This document shows, piece after piece, positions 1 to 9,212 of a DNA stretch of 61,493 nucleotides; the first letter of the stretch is position 1; each line of letters begins with the position of its first letter. Source of the stretch: Deltaproteobacteria bacterium CG11_big_fil_rev_8_21_14_0_20_47_16. GTDB taxonomy: Bacteria > UBA10199 > GCA-002796325 > 1-14-0-20-47-16. The translations under genes were made by a program, and so were the position numbers. Below the pieces are notes generated by a model. It was not told the DNA's origin and did no database searches. It saw nothing but the letters and a program-made list of their open reading frames with translations. The stretch covers positions 436,752-498,244 of the forward strand of contig PCXA01000001.1 in the NCBI GenBank assembly GCA_002796325.1. The letters are read 5' to 3'.

Positions 1-145
1 GTGACTCCCGTTGGATACGACGGTGACCACCTGGCGTCCGATAACTCTCGAGCTGTTTCTTGTCGATCCAGTCGATAATCGTTGTTTGGTGGACGTGCAG
101 CAGGTCCGCAACCTCGCCTGTTGTAAATACGCTCTTATGATCCAT
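1..145 (-). CDS. Helix-turn-helix DNA-binding protein, 5' part only (MerR/excisionase-type HTH)
   Basis: The gene reads out of the window on the minus strand from the ATG at 145-143, so only about 48 N-terminal residues are visible. A strong Shine-Dalgarno (AAGGAGG, 150-156) sits just upstream and fixes the start. The peptide has the compact winged-HTH layout shared by MerR N-termini, BldC and the 'excisionase family' domain: TTGEVADLLHVHQTTIIDWI is the HTH and TPGGHRRI the wing. Such domains bind DNA; in deltaproteobacteria they also occur in front of receiver domains, so the complete protein could be a response regulator rather than a phage excisionase. No phage gene is nearby. The family assignment is firm, the role unknown. 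Confidence 0.75.
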   Translation of the reverse strand, partial: MDHKSVFTTGEVADLLHVHQTTIIDWIDKKQLESYRTPGGHRRIQRES

Positions 146-220
146 GCTTACCTCCTTGAAACCTAAGGGAGATTTCTAGTATTCACAGATATTCTATTCT
201 TTTATCCACAGGCCTGCAAG

Positions 221-240
221 GTGAAAGTGCACGCTTTCAC
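221..240. promoter_or_regulatory. Perfect 7-bp inverted repeat in the divergent spacer (possible operator or hairpin)
   Basis: GTGAAAG-6 nt-CTTTCAC forms a perfect dyad between the leftward HTH gene and the rightward tRNA-Pro/P-type ATPase. It lacks a following T-run on either strand, so it is not an obvious intrinsic terminator. Its place in a divergent spacer would suit an operator, for example for the HTH protein next door, but this is inference. The rest of the spacer (146-280) shows nothing else I can support. Confidence 0.4.
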
Positions 241-280
241 TTGCCATTTTAAAGGGAAGTTGTAAAAGGCCAACGATTTT

Positions 281-354
281 CGGGGTGTAGCTCAGCCTGG
301 TAGAGCGCTACGTTCGGGACGTAGAAGTCGCAAGTTCAAATCTTGTCACCCCGA
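281..354 (+). tRNA. tRNA-Pro, anticodon CGG
   Basis: The cloverleaf folds by eye. The acceptor is CGGGGTG (281-287) with CACCCCG (347-353), the D-arm is GCTC/GAGC, and the anticodon stem CTACG/CGTAG encloses the loop TTCGGGA. The anticodon CGG reads CCG (Pro). The T-arm is GCAAG-TTCAAAT-CTTGT. The discriminator base is A at 354 and no CCA is encoded. The next gene begins only 2 nt after the tRNA, so the two may share a transcript or the junction may be recombinational. Confidence 0.93.
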
Positions 355-356
355 CA

Positions 357-2195
357 TTGAAAATCCTTAATTATTGGCCAGAATTAACAAGAATTACCCT
401 TTTGGGACTTATTTTGACCCTCGTTTGGCTCAAAATCATTCCAAATTCTATTCTTTTGCCTGCAATTGCCATCGGAATTTACCCCATTCTGAAGGAATCC
501 CTGATTGAACTCTGGAAATACCGTCGTGTGACGACAGAACTCTTTATCACCATGGCAACCGCAGTGGCCGTTGTGGGTGGGGAATATCTGGCAGCGAGTG
601 TCATCCTTGTCCTGATTCTGATTGCAGAGCTTGTTGAAGAAATTAGCAGTGAACGTGCACGGCGCTCCATTCGTGCATTGATTGGTTCCGTTCCCAAAAT
701 CGCTTGGGTGAGACGTGATGGGGGTGAAGTTCAAGTGCCGGTTGAATCCCTCAAGGCCGGTGACATTGTTCTGGTTCGAAATGGTGAACAAATTCCTGTC
801 GACGGTCAGGTTGTGAAGGGAGACGCAGCTGTTAATCAGGCAACCATTACGGGTGAAAGTCTTCCTGTTGATAAGACGATTGGTGATCGGGTTTTTGCAG
901 GTACAATTTTAGAATCGAGTGCCTTGGATATTGTTGCGGAACGCGTGGGTGCAAACACGATGTACGCGCGGATCATTGCGCTTGTTGAAGAGGCTGATGG
1001 GCGCAAGGCCAAGATTCAGCGTCTTGCAGATAAGGTAACGGCGTGGCTTATTCCCATTGTTTTCATTTTTATTTTGGGTGTCTATCTCTACACACATGAC
1101 TTACGGCTTATCATTACCCTTCTGATTTTTACCTCTCCTGCAGAAATTGGTTTGGCAACCCCTCTTGTTGTAATTTCGGCCATTGCGCGCGCGGCACACA
1201 TGGGAATTTTGGTTAAGGGTGGCATTTATTTGGAACAGTTATCCAAGGCAACTGTGATTGTGTTTGATAAAACAGGAACGCTCACGTTTGGTGAACCTAA
1301 GTTGATGTCAGTTGAGTCGCTTGTTGATGATGTGTCACGCGATCAATTGTTATTGTGGGCAGGTGGGGCAGAGCGGCGATCTAATCACCCGTTTGCGAAG
1401 GCGCTTTTGCGTTATTTGCGTGAACATCAGCAAGCCCTTTTGGAGCCGAGTTCATTTGAGGTATTGCCAGGTGGTGTGCGCGCAACAGTGGATCAACATG
1501 TGATTTCAATTGGTAATGCGGTCTTTGCCGAAAAGCAGGGGGTAGCGGCCGCACACCTTGTACCGTGTGAAGATGCCACAACGTTATATGTGATGTGTGA
1601 TTCACGCTTGGTAGGTCGCTTGTGTTATCAAGATATGTTGCGTGAAGGAGGGCGGGCAGCGCTCGCTGATTTGCAAGAGCATGGCATCCGCATCATGATG
1701 CTTACTGGTGATAATTTGAAAACTGCGCGGCATGTTGCTGATCAGTTGGGGATCAATGAAGTTCGTGCGGACTTAACACCAGAAGACAAATTGATCATTA
1801 TTCGCAAATTGCAAAGTGAAGGTGAAGTGGTGGCAATGGTGGGAGATGGCGTAAACGATGCGCCCGCACTTGCGCAGGCAGACGTGGGTATCGCAATGGG
1901 TGTAATGGGCACTGAATCCGCAATTGAGGCAGCAGACGTTGCACTCATGACAGATAATTTGGCCAATATTCATGTGGCATTTCATATTGGTCGCCGAGCC
2001 TATCGAACGATTAAGGAGAATATCTTCTTCGGTGTGGGTGTGGTGCATGTGGCGGGTATTACACTGGCCCTACTTGGAATTATTGGCCCCATTGAAGCAG
2101 CTGTTTTGCACTTTTTCCCCGATCTCTTTGTATTTCTTAATTCCATCAAAATGCTCCGCATGTCTGAAAAGAAGATTCTGGGCCTCCCGTCATAA
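357..2195 (+). CDS. P-type (P1B-like) cation-transporting ATPase with an atypical membrane motif, 612 aa
   Basis: An integral-membrane ATP-driven cation pump with all catalytic P-type motifs: TGES in the actuator domain, the phosphorylation site DKTGTLT (Asp304), an NHPFAKALL nucleotide-domain motif like the HP motif of heavy-metal pumps, and GDGVNDAP. The architecture (helix pairs before the actuator, two helices after the catalytic core, 612 aa) is that of P1B heavy-metal pumps without N-terminal HMA domains. The metal-selecting motif in transmembrane helix 6, usually CPC, SPC, CPH or TPC, reads S260-P-A-E-I-G-L-A-T-P, so no cysteine or histidine is present there. Substrate is therefore unknown. 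The start is TTG, 2 nt after the tRNA, without a clear Shine-Dalgarno; no ATG or GTG occurs before about residue 66, which would lose the first helices. About 170 bp without a clear gene or terminator follow. Confidence 0.85.
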   Translation: MKILNYWPELTRITLLGLILTLVWLKIIPNSILLPAIAIGIYPILKESLIELWKYRRVTTELFITMATAVAVVGGEYLAASVILVLILIAELVEEISSERARRSIRALIGSVPKIAWVRRDGGEVQVPVESLKAGDIVLVRNGEQIPVDGQVVKGDAAVNQATITGESLPVDKTIGDRVFAGTILESSALDIVAERVGANTMYARIIALVEEADGRKAKIQRLADKVTAWLIPIVFIFILGVYLYTHDLRLIITLLIFTSPAEIGLATPLVVISAIARAAHMGILVKGGIYLEQLSKATVIVFDKTGTLTFGEPKLMSVESLVDDVSRDQLLLWAGGAERRSNHPFAKALLRYLREHQQALLEPSSFEVLPGGVRATVDQHVISIGNAVFAEKQGVAAAHLVPCEDATTLYVMCDSRLVGRLCYQDMLREGGRAALADLQEHGIRIMMLTGDNLKTARHVADQLGINEVRADLTPEDKLIIIRKLQSEGEVVAMVGDGVNDAPALAQADVGIAMGVMGTESAIEAADVALMTDNLANIHVAFHIGRRAYRTIKENIFFGVGVVHVAGITLALLGIIGPIEAAVLHFFPDLFVFLNSIKMLRMSEKKILGLPS

Positions 2196-2363
2196 TGATA
2201 ATTTTTTGACAGGTGGGTTTGTTATTACCCAAGAAATTTCCTTATTTTCTCACTCTAATATCACTAAAACGAGCCTAACGCAGTTAGTTCCTATAAATTT
2301 TGGTATGGTTATTGCTTTAACTATTACCCCTAGAGGGTGGTGTATCACGTGAGGGAGGCAATT

Positions 2364-4367
2364 ATGAAGAGAACCTATATTTGGTTGGCTGTACTGGCAG
2401 TGATGGGTCTGTCCATAACCAGTCATGCCGCGACTCTGTCGGTAACCAAGACGGATGATACTGCTGATGGTAAATGCGATTCCGATTGCTCTCTGCGTGA
2501 AGCCATTGTTGCAGCCAATACAACACCAGAAGTGGATACCATCCATCTATCCCCGGGCACATATAAAATCACGCTTCTTGGCGCTGATGATGCAGGATTA
2601 GTGGGCGATTTTGATATCAAAGCGCCAATTGAAATTGTGGGTAATACCTCTAATCCGACTGATGTTTTGATTGATGGACAAGGCAAAAGTCGCGTCTTCG
2701 ATGTCTTTAACAATAGCAAGTTAACGCTCAAAGGACTCCGAGTCACAGGAGGTTATGCTGATAAGGGGGCGTGCTTGTTGGCCAGTGGTGGTGGTTCGTT
2801 TGATTTGTCTCACGTCAGTTTCTTTTTATGTAAGGCAACACAACTTGGCGGTGCAATCATGTTGAGTGGTGCGGCTGAGTCAAGCATGGATAATGGGGCT
2901 ATTACGATCAGTGATAGTACGGGCAGTGGTGGTGGTGTTTTTGTGAGTAATTCGATTTTGAAGGTTAGTAACTTTCAGTTGAATTCCAATAGCGCCAATC
3001 AAGGTGGTGCTGTTGCGCTTGATAATGGTGCTATGTCTGTAACGTCATCTAGTTTTGTTACTAACGTGGCGACGGTAGATGGTGGTGCCATTTTTGTTAA
3101 AGGTGCACAGTCCATTGTTATCCTAAAATCGGATACTTTTAATGGCAATAAGGCCAGTGTGGGTGGTGCTGTTGCATTGAGTGATGGTAAGGTCACGATC
3201 AATAAATCTGCGGTCTTCTATAACACTGCAACTACACAAGGTGGTGGCTTGTATCTTAATAAGAGTGCAGATATTTTTGGTAGTACGGTTGCCGCTAATG
3301 AATCACTAAAAGGTAAAGGTGGAGGAATCTACTTGGGGCCTTCGGCTGTGGTTAATCTTACAAATGTATCTGTAAAGCGAAACCTTGCCTCTGAAGGAGC
3401 AGGTGTCTACGGTCAGAATGCGGCAGCCGGATTTTTTCTTCAGAATGATTTGATTGTGTATAACGTTGCTTTAGATGTCAAAGATGCTCACGATCTAAGC
3501 GCAGCCGCTCTTTCTAAGGGCCACAATTTAATCGGTTCTACAAATGCCAAGAATATTACGATCCAAGCAAGTGACAAGTTGGATGTGGATGCAACTATTG
3601 GTGAGACCGGAAATTTAATTGAAGGTAAGGCTGCAGGTGGCACCTATGTGGAGGTGCTTGGTTTAAGTTCTGCGATTAATGCGGGTGATTGTGCAGGCCT
3701 CGATCAGAGCTTCTTTGGGTCTGATCAGTTGGGCCACGTTCGTGTGGGTGCCTGTGATGTGGGTGCCATTGAAGCGGTGTGTGGCGATGGTATTGTACAA
3801 TCTAAAATTGGTGAGGAATGTGAAGATGGTAATGCCAATAATCAAGATGCGTGTTTGAACACTTGTTTGAAAGCAATTTGTGGTGATGGTCAAGTGCAGG
3901 CTGGTGTGGAAATATGTGATGATGGTAATAAGATCAATGACGATGGTTGTTCCAATACTTGTCAGTCGCCCACCTGTGGTGATGGAATTATACAGCAATC
4001 TAATGGTGAAACTTGCGATGACGGTAACGCCAATAACGAGGATGGTTGCCTGGATTCTTGCGTGCTCGCCAAGTGCGGTGATGGTGTTGTTCAGAAAGGC
4101 GTTGAAGAATGTGATGATGGTAATGTGGTAGATGGTGATAAATGTAGCTCAGCTTGCAAAATTGAAAAGGTAGAACCCAAACAGGATGAGCCCTTACCTC
4201 CTGTTCCGCCTGTCGCCTCTGGACCTGCATCAGACATCAAGCCAGGCGTTCCAGGATCTGATTCCCTCAATACAGGTTCAAATACAGGTGTGGGTCAAGT
4301 GGGTGGAGAACTTTCACAGCCCGCTGCTGCAACATCAAGCAGTGGTAGCTGTACGTTGATTCGATAA
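2364..4367 (+). CDS. Secreted CSLREA-domain beta-helix protein with four DUF4215 repeats, 667 aa
   Basis: The start chosen is the ATG at 2364, preceded by GGGAGG and followed by a signal peptide ending near SHA. An in-frame GTG 27 nt upstream is less likely. Residues about 25-60 carry the CSLREA motif (CDSDCSLREAIVAAN), known from outer-membrane and surface beta-helix proteins. About 60-420 is Gly/Asn/Ser-rich with repeated GGGxxV/GGAVAL steps, typical of a right-handed parallel beta-helix (polymorphic outer-membrane-like). About 472-600 holds four DUF4215 units (CGDG...E.CDDGN...DGC...C), each with conserved cysteines, a family enriched in Myxococcota. The tail is Pro/Ser-rich and ends in SGSCTLIR with no anchoring helix. 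Probably exported or surface exposed; function unknown, adhesion is a guess. Confidence 0.85.
   Translation: MKRTYIWLAVLAVMGLSITSHAATLSVTKTDDTADGKCDSDCSLREAIVAANTTPEVDTIHLSPGTYKITLLGADDAGLVGDFDIKAPIEIVGNTSNPTDVLIDGQGKSRVFDVFNNSKLTLKGLRVTGGYADKGACLLASGGGSFDLSHVSFFLCKATQLGGAIMLSGAAESSMDNGAITISDSTGSGGGVFVSNSILKVSNFQLNSNSANQGGAVALDNGAMSVTSSSFVTNVATVDGGAIFVKGAQSIVILKSDTFNGNKASVGGAVALSDGKVTINKSAVFYNTATTQGGGLYLNKSADIFGSTVAANESLKGKGGGIYLGPSAVVNLTNVSVKRNLASEGAGVYGQNAAAGFFLQNDLIVYNVALDVKDAHDLSAAALSKGHNLIGSTNAKNITIQASDKLDVDATIGETGNLIEGKAAGGTYVEVLGLSSAINAGDCAGLDQSFFGSDQLGHVRVGACDVGAIEAVCGDGIVQSKIGEECEDGNANNQDACLNTCLKAICGDGQVQAGVEICDDGNKINDDGCSNTCQSPTCGDGIIQQSNGETCDDGNANNEDGCLDSCVLAKCGDGVVQKGVEECDDGNVVDGDKCSSACKIEKVEPKQDEPLPPVPPVASGPASDIKPGVPGSDSLNTGSNTGVGQVGGELSQPAAATSSSGSCTLIR
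3778..4161 (+). repeat. Four tandem DUF4215 coding repeats
   Basis: Four degenerate units of about 30-33 codons, each beginning CGDG and containing a CxDGN core and two further cysteines. They are protein repeats within the CSLREA protein, not a DNA-level array. The pattern is diagnostic of the DUF4215 'Myxococcus cysteine-rich' family and is one reason for the lineage inference. Confidence 0.8.
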
Positions 4368-4423
4368 AAGTAATTCAGTCTTAATTGCTGGCCAGCACAT
4401 GTACGTTCAAGCGGGGGGGGCGC

Positions 4424-7123
4424 ATGGGTTTTGTCTTTAGCTTTAAACACTGTGTCGTGATCCTACTATTAGTTGGAGTTGTGGCATGTTCCGGAGGAAG
4501 CAAAAGCGAGTCGGTATCTGGAAGTGGACTCGATGTCACTAGTGTGGAAGGACCATCAGAGCCGGCATCGGCAGAGGCAAAACCCACAGCCATTGGCGAC
4601 TCAACTAGCACAGGCAATGCGACGACAACGGGCGTTACGATTGTTGAGACGCCAGCACCACTGTTACCGCCAGACGTACCCAAGCCTGTGGGGGTACCAA
4701 AACCTGATCCTATGGTGGCTAGCATTACGGCACCGGTTGCAGGAAGTTTATTTGCACTGATGCCAGATCCTTATACAAATCCTATTATATTAGCTGGATC
4801 GAGTAATAAGGAAGACGCGACCTACAAATGGGATGTTTTGGATCCAAACAGTGCAGCAGTTGATTTAAAAACCAATCCAGATACCCAAAAGCTATTTTTT
4901 ATCCCAAAATTGCCAGGAGATTACACGATCACGTTGTCTGGATCCGCGCCTGATGGAACATCTAACTCAGTTTCAGTTAAGGTCACAGTTGAAAAGCCGC
5001 CGAGTGAAGCAACATTTCTAAAGATTACTGGGATGAATGATGGCGCATCGTATCCTCTTGATGGCAGTTATCCGCTCCTCGCAATGAATTACTCAGATCA
5101 AACCAATATGCAGTATTTTTCGTTTAAGTGGGATGTTGTGAAAAAACCGGAGACATCAAAAGCTGATATTGCCAGCACAATTCACTCAGCAACATTTCAA
5201 GCAGATGTAGAGGGGAATTATACCATTCAAGTAACGGCAGTGAATGCTGTAGGTGAAAAAACTCAAAAGAGTATTGCCGTATCAATGTTGCCGTCACGGG
5301 TTGTGGAATTGTGGGGAGGTTTTTTTGGTAATATTCCCCCAAAGATGGTGCTTTCAAGTGGATATCAGGAAATCTATTTTGGGAGTGAATATGGTGTATT
5401 GAAATATGGCAAAGGAAAGCAGTGGTTACCCATTATTAACAACAGTGCTGGGACAGCACCTATTGTGAGTGCTGCGCGTGTATCAGAGACTGAAGTTTAT
5501 TTTGGTTCCAAAGGTAAAGTCATTCAGTATGATGGTGCTAATTATGCCACCATCAAATTGCCAGCCCCTTATGCAAATGCATTTGTAACAAATGTTTCTG
5601 CAACAGCTGGGGATGTATGGGCGATTGCAGATGCAGTTTTATTCCACGTGGTTAAAGGTAAAGCTGAAGTGGTAAATGTAAATGGTAAAGCGTTAAACGC
5701 TAATCATGTTATTTCGTATGGTCCTAATAACGTCATTGCATTTTTTGCAGCTTATACACCTGTGATGCAGTACCAAGGAGAGGCTCTGGGGTGGAAGGCA
5801 ATACCCTCTAAATACCAAGTGTGGGATGTAGACCATCTCGTCATAATGGTTAAATGCGGTCATGTAGCCGCTATCGATCCTGTTGTATGCTTAAGTGATG
5901 AGAATACAATTTATACGATTGAATATGATGCCAACAAAGGGTTCGGCCCATTAACGTATTCGAATACCTTGAATCCTGTGCCCAGCGATACGTTTGTCGA
6001 CATTGCAGCGAGCCCACAAAATGGTCTGCTCTTGTTAAATAAGTCCGGGCAGTTTTATGCGTTTAATCCGAATACCAATAGTTGGGGGAAGAGTAATCTT
6101 CAAAGTCCACCGTTGGACCCCAATTATGGTGTAGTGGGAACAGTTCAAGCAAATGCGCCATTCCTTATTGCAGGTGCGGGCGAATTATTCCAACTCGATA
6201 TGACGGGTAATAATATGATTTGGAAAAAGGAACCATTACCAAGTGGTTCTTTCCATATGTATGACGTGCATGCGTTATCGGATGGTACGATTGCTGTTTC
6301 GGGTGAAATGGATCAAAAAGCAGCATTCATAATTATGGATTCTGTTACAAAACAAATTCTGAATTACTACGCATCGGACATTGATGGTCCTCTGTATGGT
6401 GTGGTGGGTTCCGGTGTCGGTAATTTATATGGCAGTGTGAATGGAGGGTTGGCTCATTTTGATGGTAAAGCATTTAGCAAGCCAACTCCTTCAAATGCTA
6501 ATTTACTATTTAACAATTCCGGGCCCACTCCGATTGCTGCATCTCCAGATGGCAAAAAAATATATGGCGCAACTACTTATAAAACGAGTCACGCTTTCTT
6601 TGAAACCAGTGATGGTGTAAATTACACAATAATGTCCGCGGACTTAGAACCAAGCGATGTGGATAAAATCATAGTAGCGGATGTAAATAATATTTATGCC
6701 TTGGGTAAAACGAATACAAAATACTTTGTGATGTGGAAGTTGGATGAGGCAAGTTCCACATGGAAGAAAGTGGGTGACCACTACTTCTTCTATAGAGATG
6801 CCTATGCTGTATCCCCCAATGATATTACGGTGGTTGGCAAAAGTGGTACGATTATGCACTTTGACGGCGTTCAATGGCAAGACGAGACAAGTGGTGTGAC
6901 GGAAGATGTTATGGCTGTTTCGGGTACAAATGGCCAAGTATGGGCGCTTACAATCGGTGGGAAACTTTTAAAACGAGATGCCAACACAGCCAGCTGGAGT
7001 GTTGTGACAAATTTGCCCAAAAATCAGGTTGCAGGCTTAAGTGAGCTTTTCTTCATTGATCCCCAAAATTATATATATGGTGGTGCGCTTGACTTCAATT
7101 TTGTGGGTGTGATGAGCAATTAA
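4424..7123 (+). CDS. Large lipoprotein with PKD-like and beta-propeller-like regions, 899 aa
   Basis: The start is the ATG at 4424; the upstream in-frame TTG lacks support, while MGFVFSFKHC... gives a proper lipoprotein signal with lipobox VVAC|S (Cys22). A Ser/Thr/Pro-rich linker follows. About 105-295 contains two PKD/Ig-like modules (YKWDV... PGDYTITLSG and FKWDV... EGNYTIQVTA). The remaining roughly 600 residues repeat short W/Y-rich strands such as VYFGSKGKVIQYDG, VGTVQANAPFL and IMHFDGVQWQDET, like Kelch/YVTN-type propeller blades seen in large secreted deltaproteobacterial proteins. No catalytic motif is visible. It lies 57 bp after the CSLREA gene in the same direction and the two may be co-expressed. 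Its stop overlaps the convergent tkt stop. Confidence 0.75.
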   Translation: MGFVFSFKHCVVILLLVGVVACSGGSKSESVSGSGLDVTSVEGPSEPASAEAKPTAIGDSTSTGNATTTGVTIVETPAPLLPPDVPKPVGVPKPDPMVASITAPVAGSLFALMPDPYTNPIILAGSSNKEDATYKWDVLDPNSAAVDLKTNPDTQKLFFIPKLPGDYTITLSGSAPDGTSNSVSVKVTVEKPPSEATFLKITGMNDGASYPLDGSYPLLAMNYSDQTNMQYFSFKWDVVKKPETSKADIASTIHSATFQADVEGNYTIQVTAVNAVGEKTQKSIAVSMLPSRVVELWGGFFGNIPPKMVLSSGYQEIYFGSEYGVLKYGKGKQWLPIINNSAGTAPIVSAARVSETEVYFGSKGKVIQYDGANYATIKLPAPYANAFVTNVSATAGDVWAIADAVLFHVVKGKAEVVNVNGKALNANHVISYGPNNVIAFFAAYTPVMQYQGEALGWKAIPSKYQVWDVDHLVIMVKCGHVAAIDPVVCLSDENTIYTIEYDANKGFGPLTYSNTLNPVPSDTFVDIAASPQNGLLLLNKSGQFYAFNPNTNSWGKSNLQSPPLDPNYGVVGTVQANAPFLIAGAGELFQLDMTGNNMIWKKEPLPSGSFHMYDVHALSDGTIAVSGEMDQKAAFIIMDSVTKQILNYYASDIDGPLYGVVGSGVGNLYGSVNGGLAHFDGKAFSKPTPSNANLLFNNSGPTPIAASPDGKKIYGATTYKTSHAFFETSDGVNYTIMSADLEPSDVDKIIVADVNNIYALGKTNTKYFVMWKLDEASSTWKKVGDHYFFYRDAYAVSPNDITVVGKSGTIMHFDGVQWQDETSGVTEDVMAVSGTNGQVWALTIGGKLLKRDANTASWSVVTNLPKNQVAGLSELFFIDPQNYIYGGALDFNFVGVMSN

Positions 7124-9123
7124 GCTTCCTGAATTTTCTCTGCAATTTTTTGGCTGGTAAGTCCAAACTTATCAGCCAAAACTTCTGCAGGGGCGCTGGC
7201 ACCAAAGTGATCAATGCCAATCGCAATGCCGGTATCACCAATCAGTGTACGCCAGCACCCGGTGCGTCCTGCTTCAACGGAAATTAGCTTACAATTTTTG
7301 GGTAAGAGTTGGTTGCGATAGCTTTCGGGCTGCGCTGCAAAGAGTTCCATGCATGGCATGGAGACAACACGTGTGGCTGTTCCCTTGTCAGTTATGGTCT
7401 TTGCAGCTTCAATAGAGGGAGCCACCTCTGAACCTGTTGCAATAATGATTTGCTTGGGTGTCTGCGAAGGTTCCCAAACAATGTATGCACCCTTTAGCAT
7501 GTCCTCTTCTTTAAATCCTGCTGGGCGATCAAGTGCTGGCACCTTTTGTCGTGTGAGGGCAAGGCAGCTAGGGCTATTATGATTTGTAATAGCAGCGGTC
7601 CAAGCAGCGGCTGTTTCCAGTCCATCAGCGGGGCGCCACACATGGCAGTTGGGGATGCTGCGCAAAGCTTCCAAATGCTCAACAGCTTGGTGAGTGGGTC
7701 CGTCTTCGCCCAAGAAAATGCTATCGTGTGTAAATACAAAAATGCTGGGATATTTTGAAAGTGCCGCCAGTCGAATGGATGGGCGATTGTAGTCAGAAAA
7801 CACCAAGAACGTTGCACCAAAGGCACGCGTGGTGCCATAGACATTCATGCCGTTGATGGCGGCAGCCATGCCATGTTCACGGACACCAAAGTGAATATTG
7901 CGGGCATTGTCCCAAGATTTGCTTGGGCTTAACTCTGCAAATGCCTTGAGGTGGGTGCCGTTGGATTCGGTCAAATCTGCAGAGCCACCCAAAAAGAAGG
8001 GGAGCGCTTCTGCCAACTTTTGCAACACCTTGCCAGAGAGTTGGCGTGTGGCGGCACTGTCGCCTTTCACCGTGGCACAAAGATCGTTCAAAAGTGTTGC
8101 AGGCAATTTTTGTTCACAAAGTGCATCCCACAAGCGCCCTTTGTCAGGATTCTTTTCCCGCCAGTTCACCATCGATTGCTGCCACGCCTTTGCATCTGCT
8201 TCTTTAGTGGTAATAACTGCGTTGAAGTGGGCGCGTACATCATCGGGCACCAAGAATGTGGGTTCTGATGGCCAATTGAGTGCCTGTTTGGTGGCCTTCA
8301 TTTCATCACCACCCAATGGTGCTCCGTGAACGCTGGACTTGCCGGACTTATTGGGGCTGCCAAAGCCGATAGTGGTTTTACAAATAATGATAGAGGGTTT
8401 TGAGGATTCTTTTTGCGCGGCAATAATGGCATTTCGGATTTGATCGTGATTGTGACCATCAATGGATTGCACATGCCAGTGGTAACTTTCAAAACGTTTG
8501 GCAACATCGTCGGTGTAAGAGAGGTCTGTTGGGCCATCGATGGAAATTTGGTTAGCATCGTACATGCAGATCAAGTTGCCAAGCTTTAGGTGGCCGGCAA
8601 GGGATGCGGATTCGTGGGAGATTCCTTCCATGAGGTCGCCATCCCCCATGAAGGCATAAATGTAATTCTGGGAGGGGTCAAAGTCGGCACTTGCAACGCG
8701 CGCAGATGTCCATTTACCGGATATGGCCATTCCAACTGCATTGCCCAGACCTTGTCCTAGTGGACCTGTAGTGACTTCAACGCCAGTTGTATGGCCAAAT
8801 TCGGGATGGCCGGGTGTCTTGCTGCCCCACTGGCGGAATTGTTTGAGATCATCGATTGAAACATCAAAGCCATACAGGTGCAACATGGCATAAAGCAGCA
8901 TGGATGCGTGGCCGCCGGAGAGGATAAAACGGTCTCGGCCCATCCATTTGGGGTCCTTTGGGTTAAATTTTAGAAAATCTGTCCAGAGCACGTAGACCAT
9001 ATCCGCCATACCCATTGGGGCACCCGGATGGCCTGATTTGGCCTTTTCAACCCCGTCAGCGGCTAGAAGGCGGATAGTATTAGCACATTTTTGGTGCAAT
9101 TCAGAGGTGGCTGGGGATGTCAT
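7120..9123 (-). CDS. tkt: Transketolase, 667 aa
   Basis: A thiamine-diphosphate enzyme of the non-oxidative pentose phosphate pathway that transfers two-carbon ketol units between sugar phosphates in the cytosol. Family signatures: KSGHPGAPMGMAD near the N-terminus, GPLGQGLGNAVGMA, the ThDP motif GDGDLMEGISHE, HGAPLGGDE, and EDGPTHQAVE with RPADGLETAAAW in the pyrimidine domain. The length of 667 aa is normal. The start is the ATG at 9123 with an upstream AGGAG (9131-9136); the open frame continues 36 codons further without support. The gene is monocistronic, convergent with the lipoprotein gene (a few bases of overlap) and divergent from the YkgJ-type gene. Confidence 0.96.
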   Translation of the reverse strand: MTSPATSELHQKCANTIRLLAADGVEKAKSGHPGAPMGMADMVYVLWTDFLKFNPKDPKWMGRDRFILSGGHASMLLYAMLHLYGFDVSIDDLKQFRQWGSKTPGHPEFGHTTGVEVTTGPLGQGLGNAVGMAISGKWTSARVASADFDPSQNYIYAFMGDGDLMEGISHESASLAGHLKLGNLICMYDANQISIDGPTDLSYTDDVAKRFESYHWHVQSIDGHNHDQIRNAIIAAQKESSKPSIIICKTTIGFGSPNKSGKSSVHGAPLGGDEMKATKQALNWPSEPTFLVPDDVRAHFNAVITTKEADAKAWQQSMVNWREKNPDKGRLWDALCEQKLPATLLNDLCATVKGDSAATRQLSGKVLQKLAEALPFFLGGSADLTESNGTHLKAFAELSPSKSWDNARNIHFGVREHGMAAAINGMNVYGTTRAFGATFLVFSDYNRPSIRLAALSKYPSIFVFTHDSIFLGEDGPTHQAVEHLEALRSIPNCHVWRPADGLETAAAWTAAITNHNSPSCLALTRQKVPALDRPAGFKEEDMLKGAYIVWEPSQTPKQIIIATGSEVAPSIEAAKTITDKGTATRVVSMPCMELFAAQPESYRNQLLPKNCKLISVEAGRTGCWRTLIGDTGIAIGIDHFGASAPAEVLADKFGLTSQKIAEKIQEA

Positions 9124-9212
9124 AAGTTTGTCTCCTAAAGATGAATAATATTTGGGCCTGCCTAATGGGAAACCTTGCAGGGAGCAACAATTTATTGATA
9201 GAGGGCCACCCC

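Noticed and set aside
1-360. HTH 'excisionase' beside a tRNA as the edge of an integrated phage or island
   Set aside because: No integrase, phage gene or direct repeat of the tRNA 3' end was found in the window; the HTH domain is also common in regulators.
2214-2231. TGGGT...ACCCA hairpin after the P-type ATPase gene as an intrinsic terminator
   Set aside because: The stem is only 5 bp and is not followed by a T-run on either strand.
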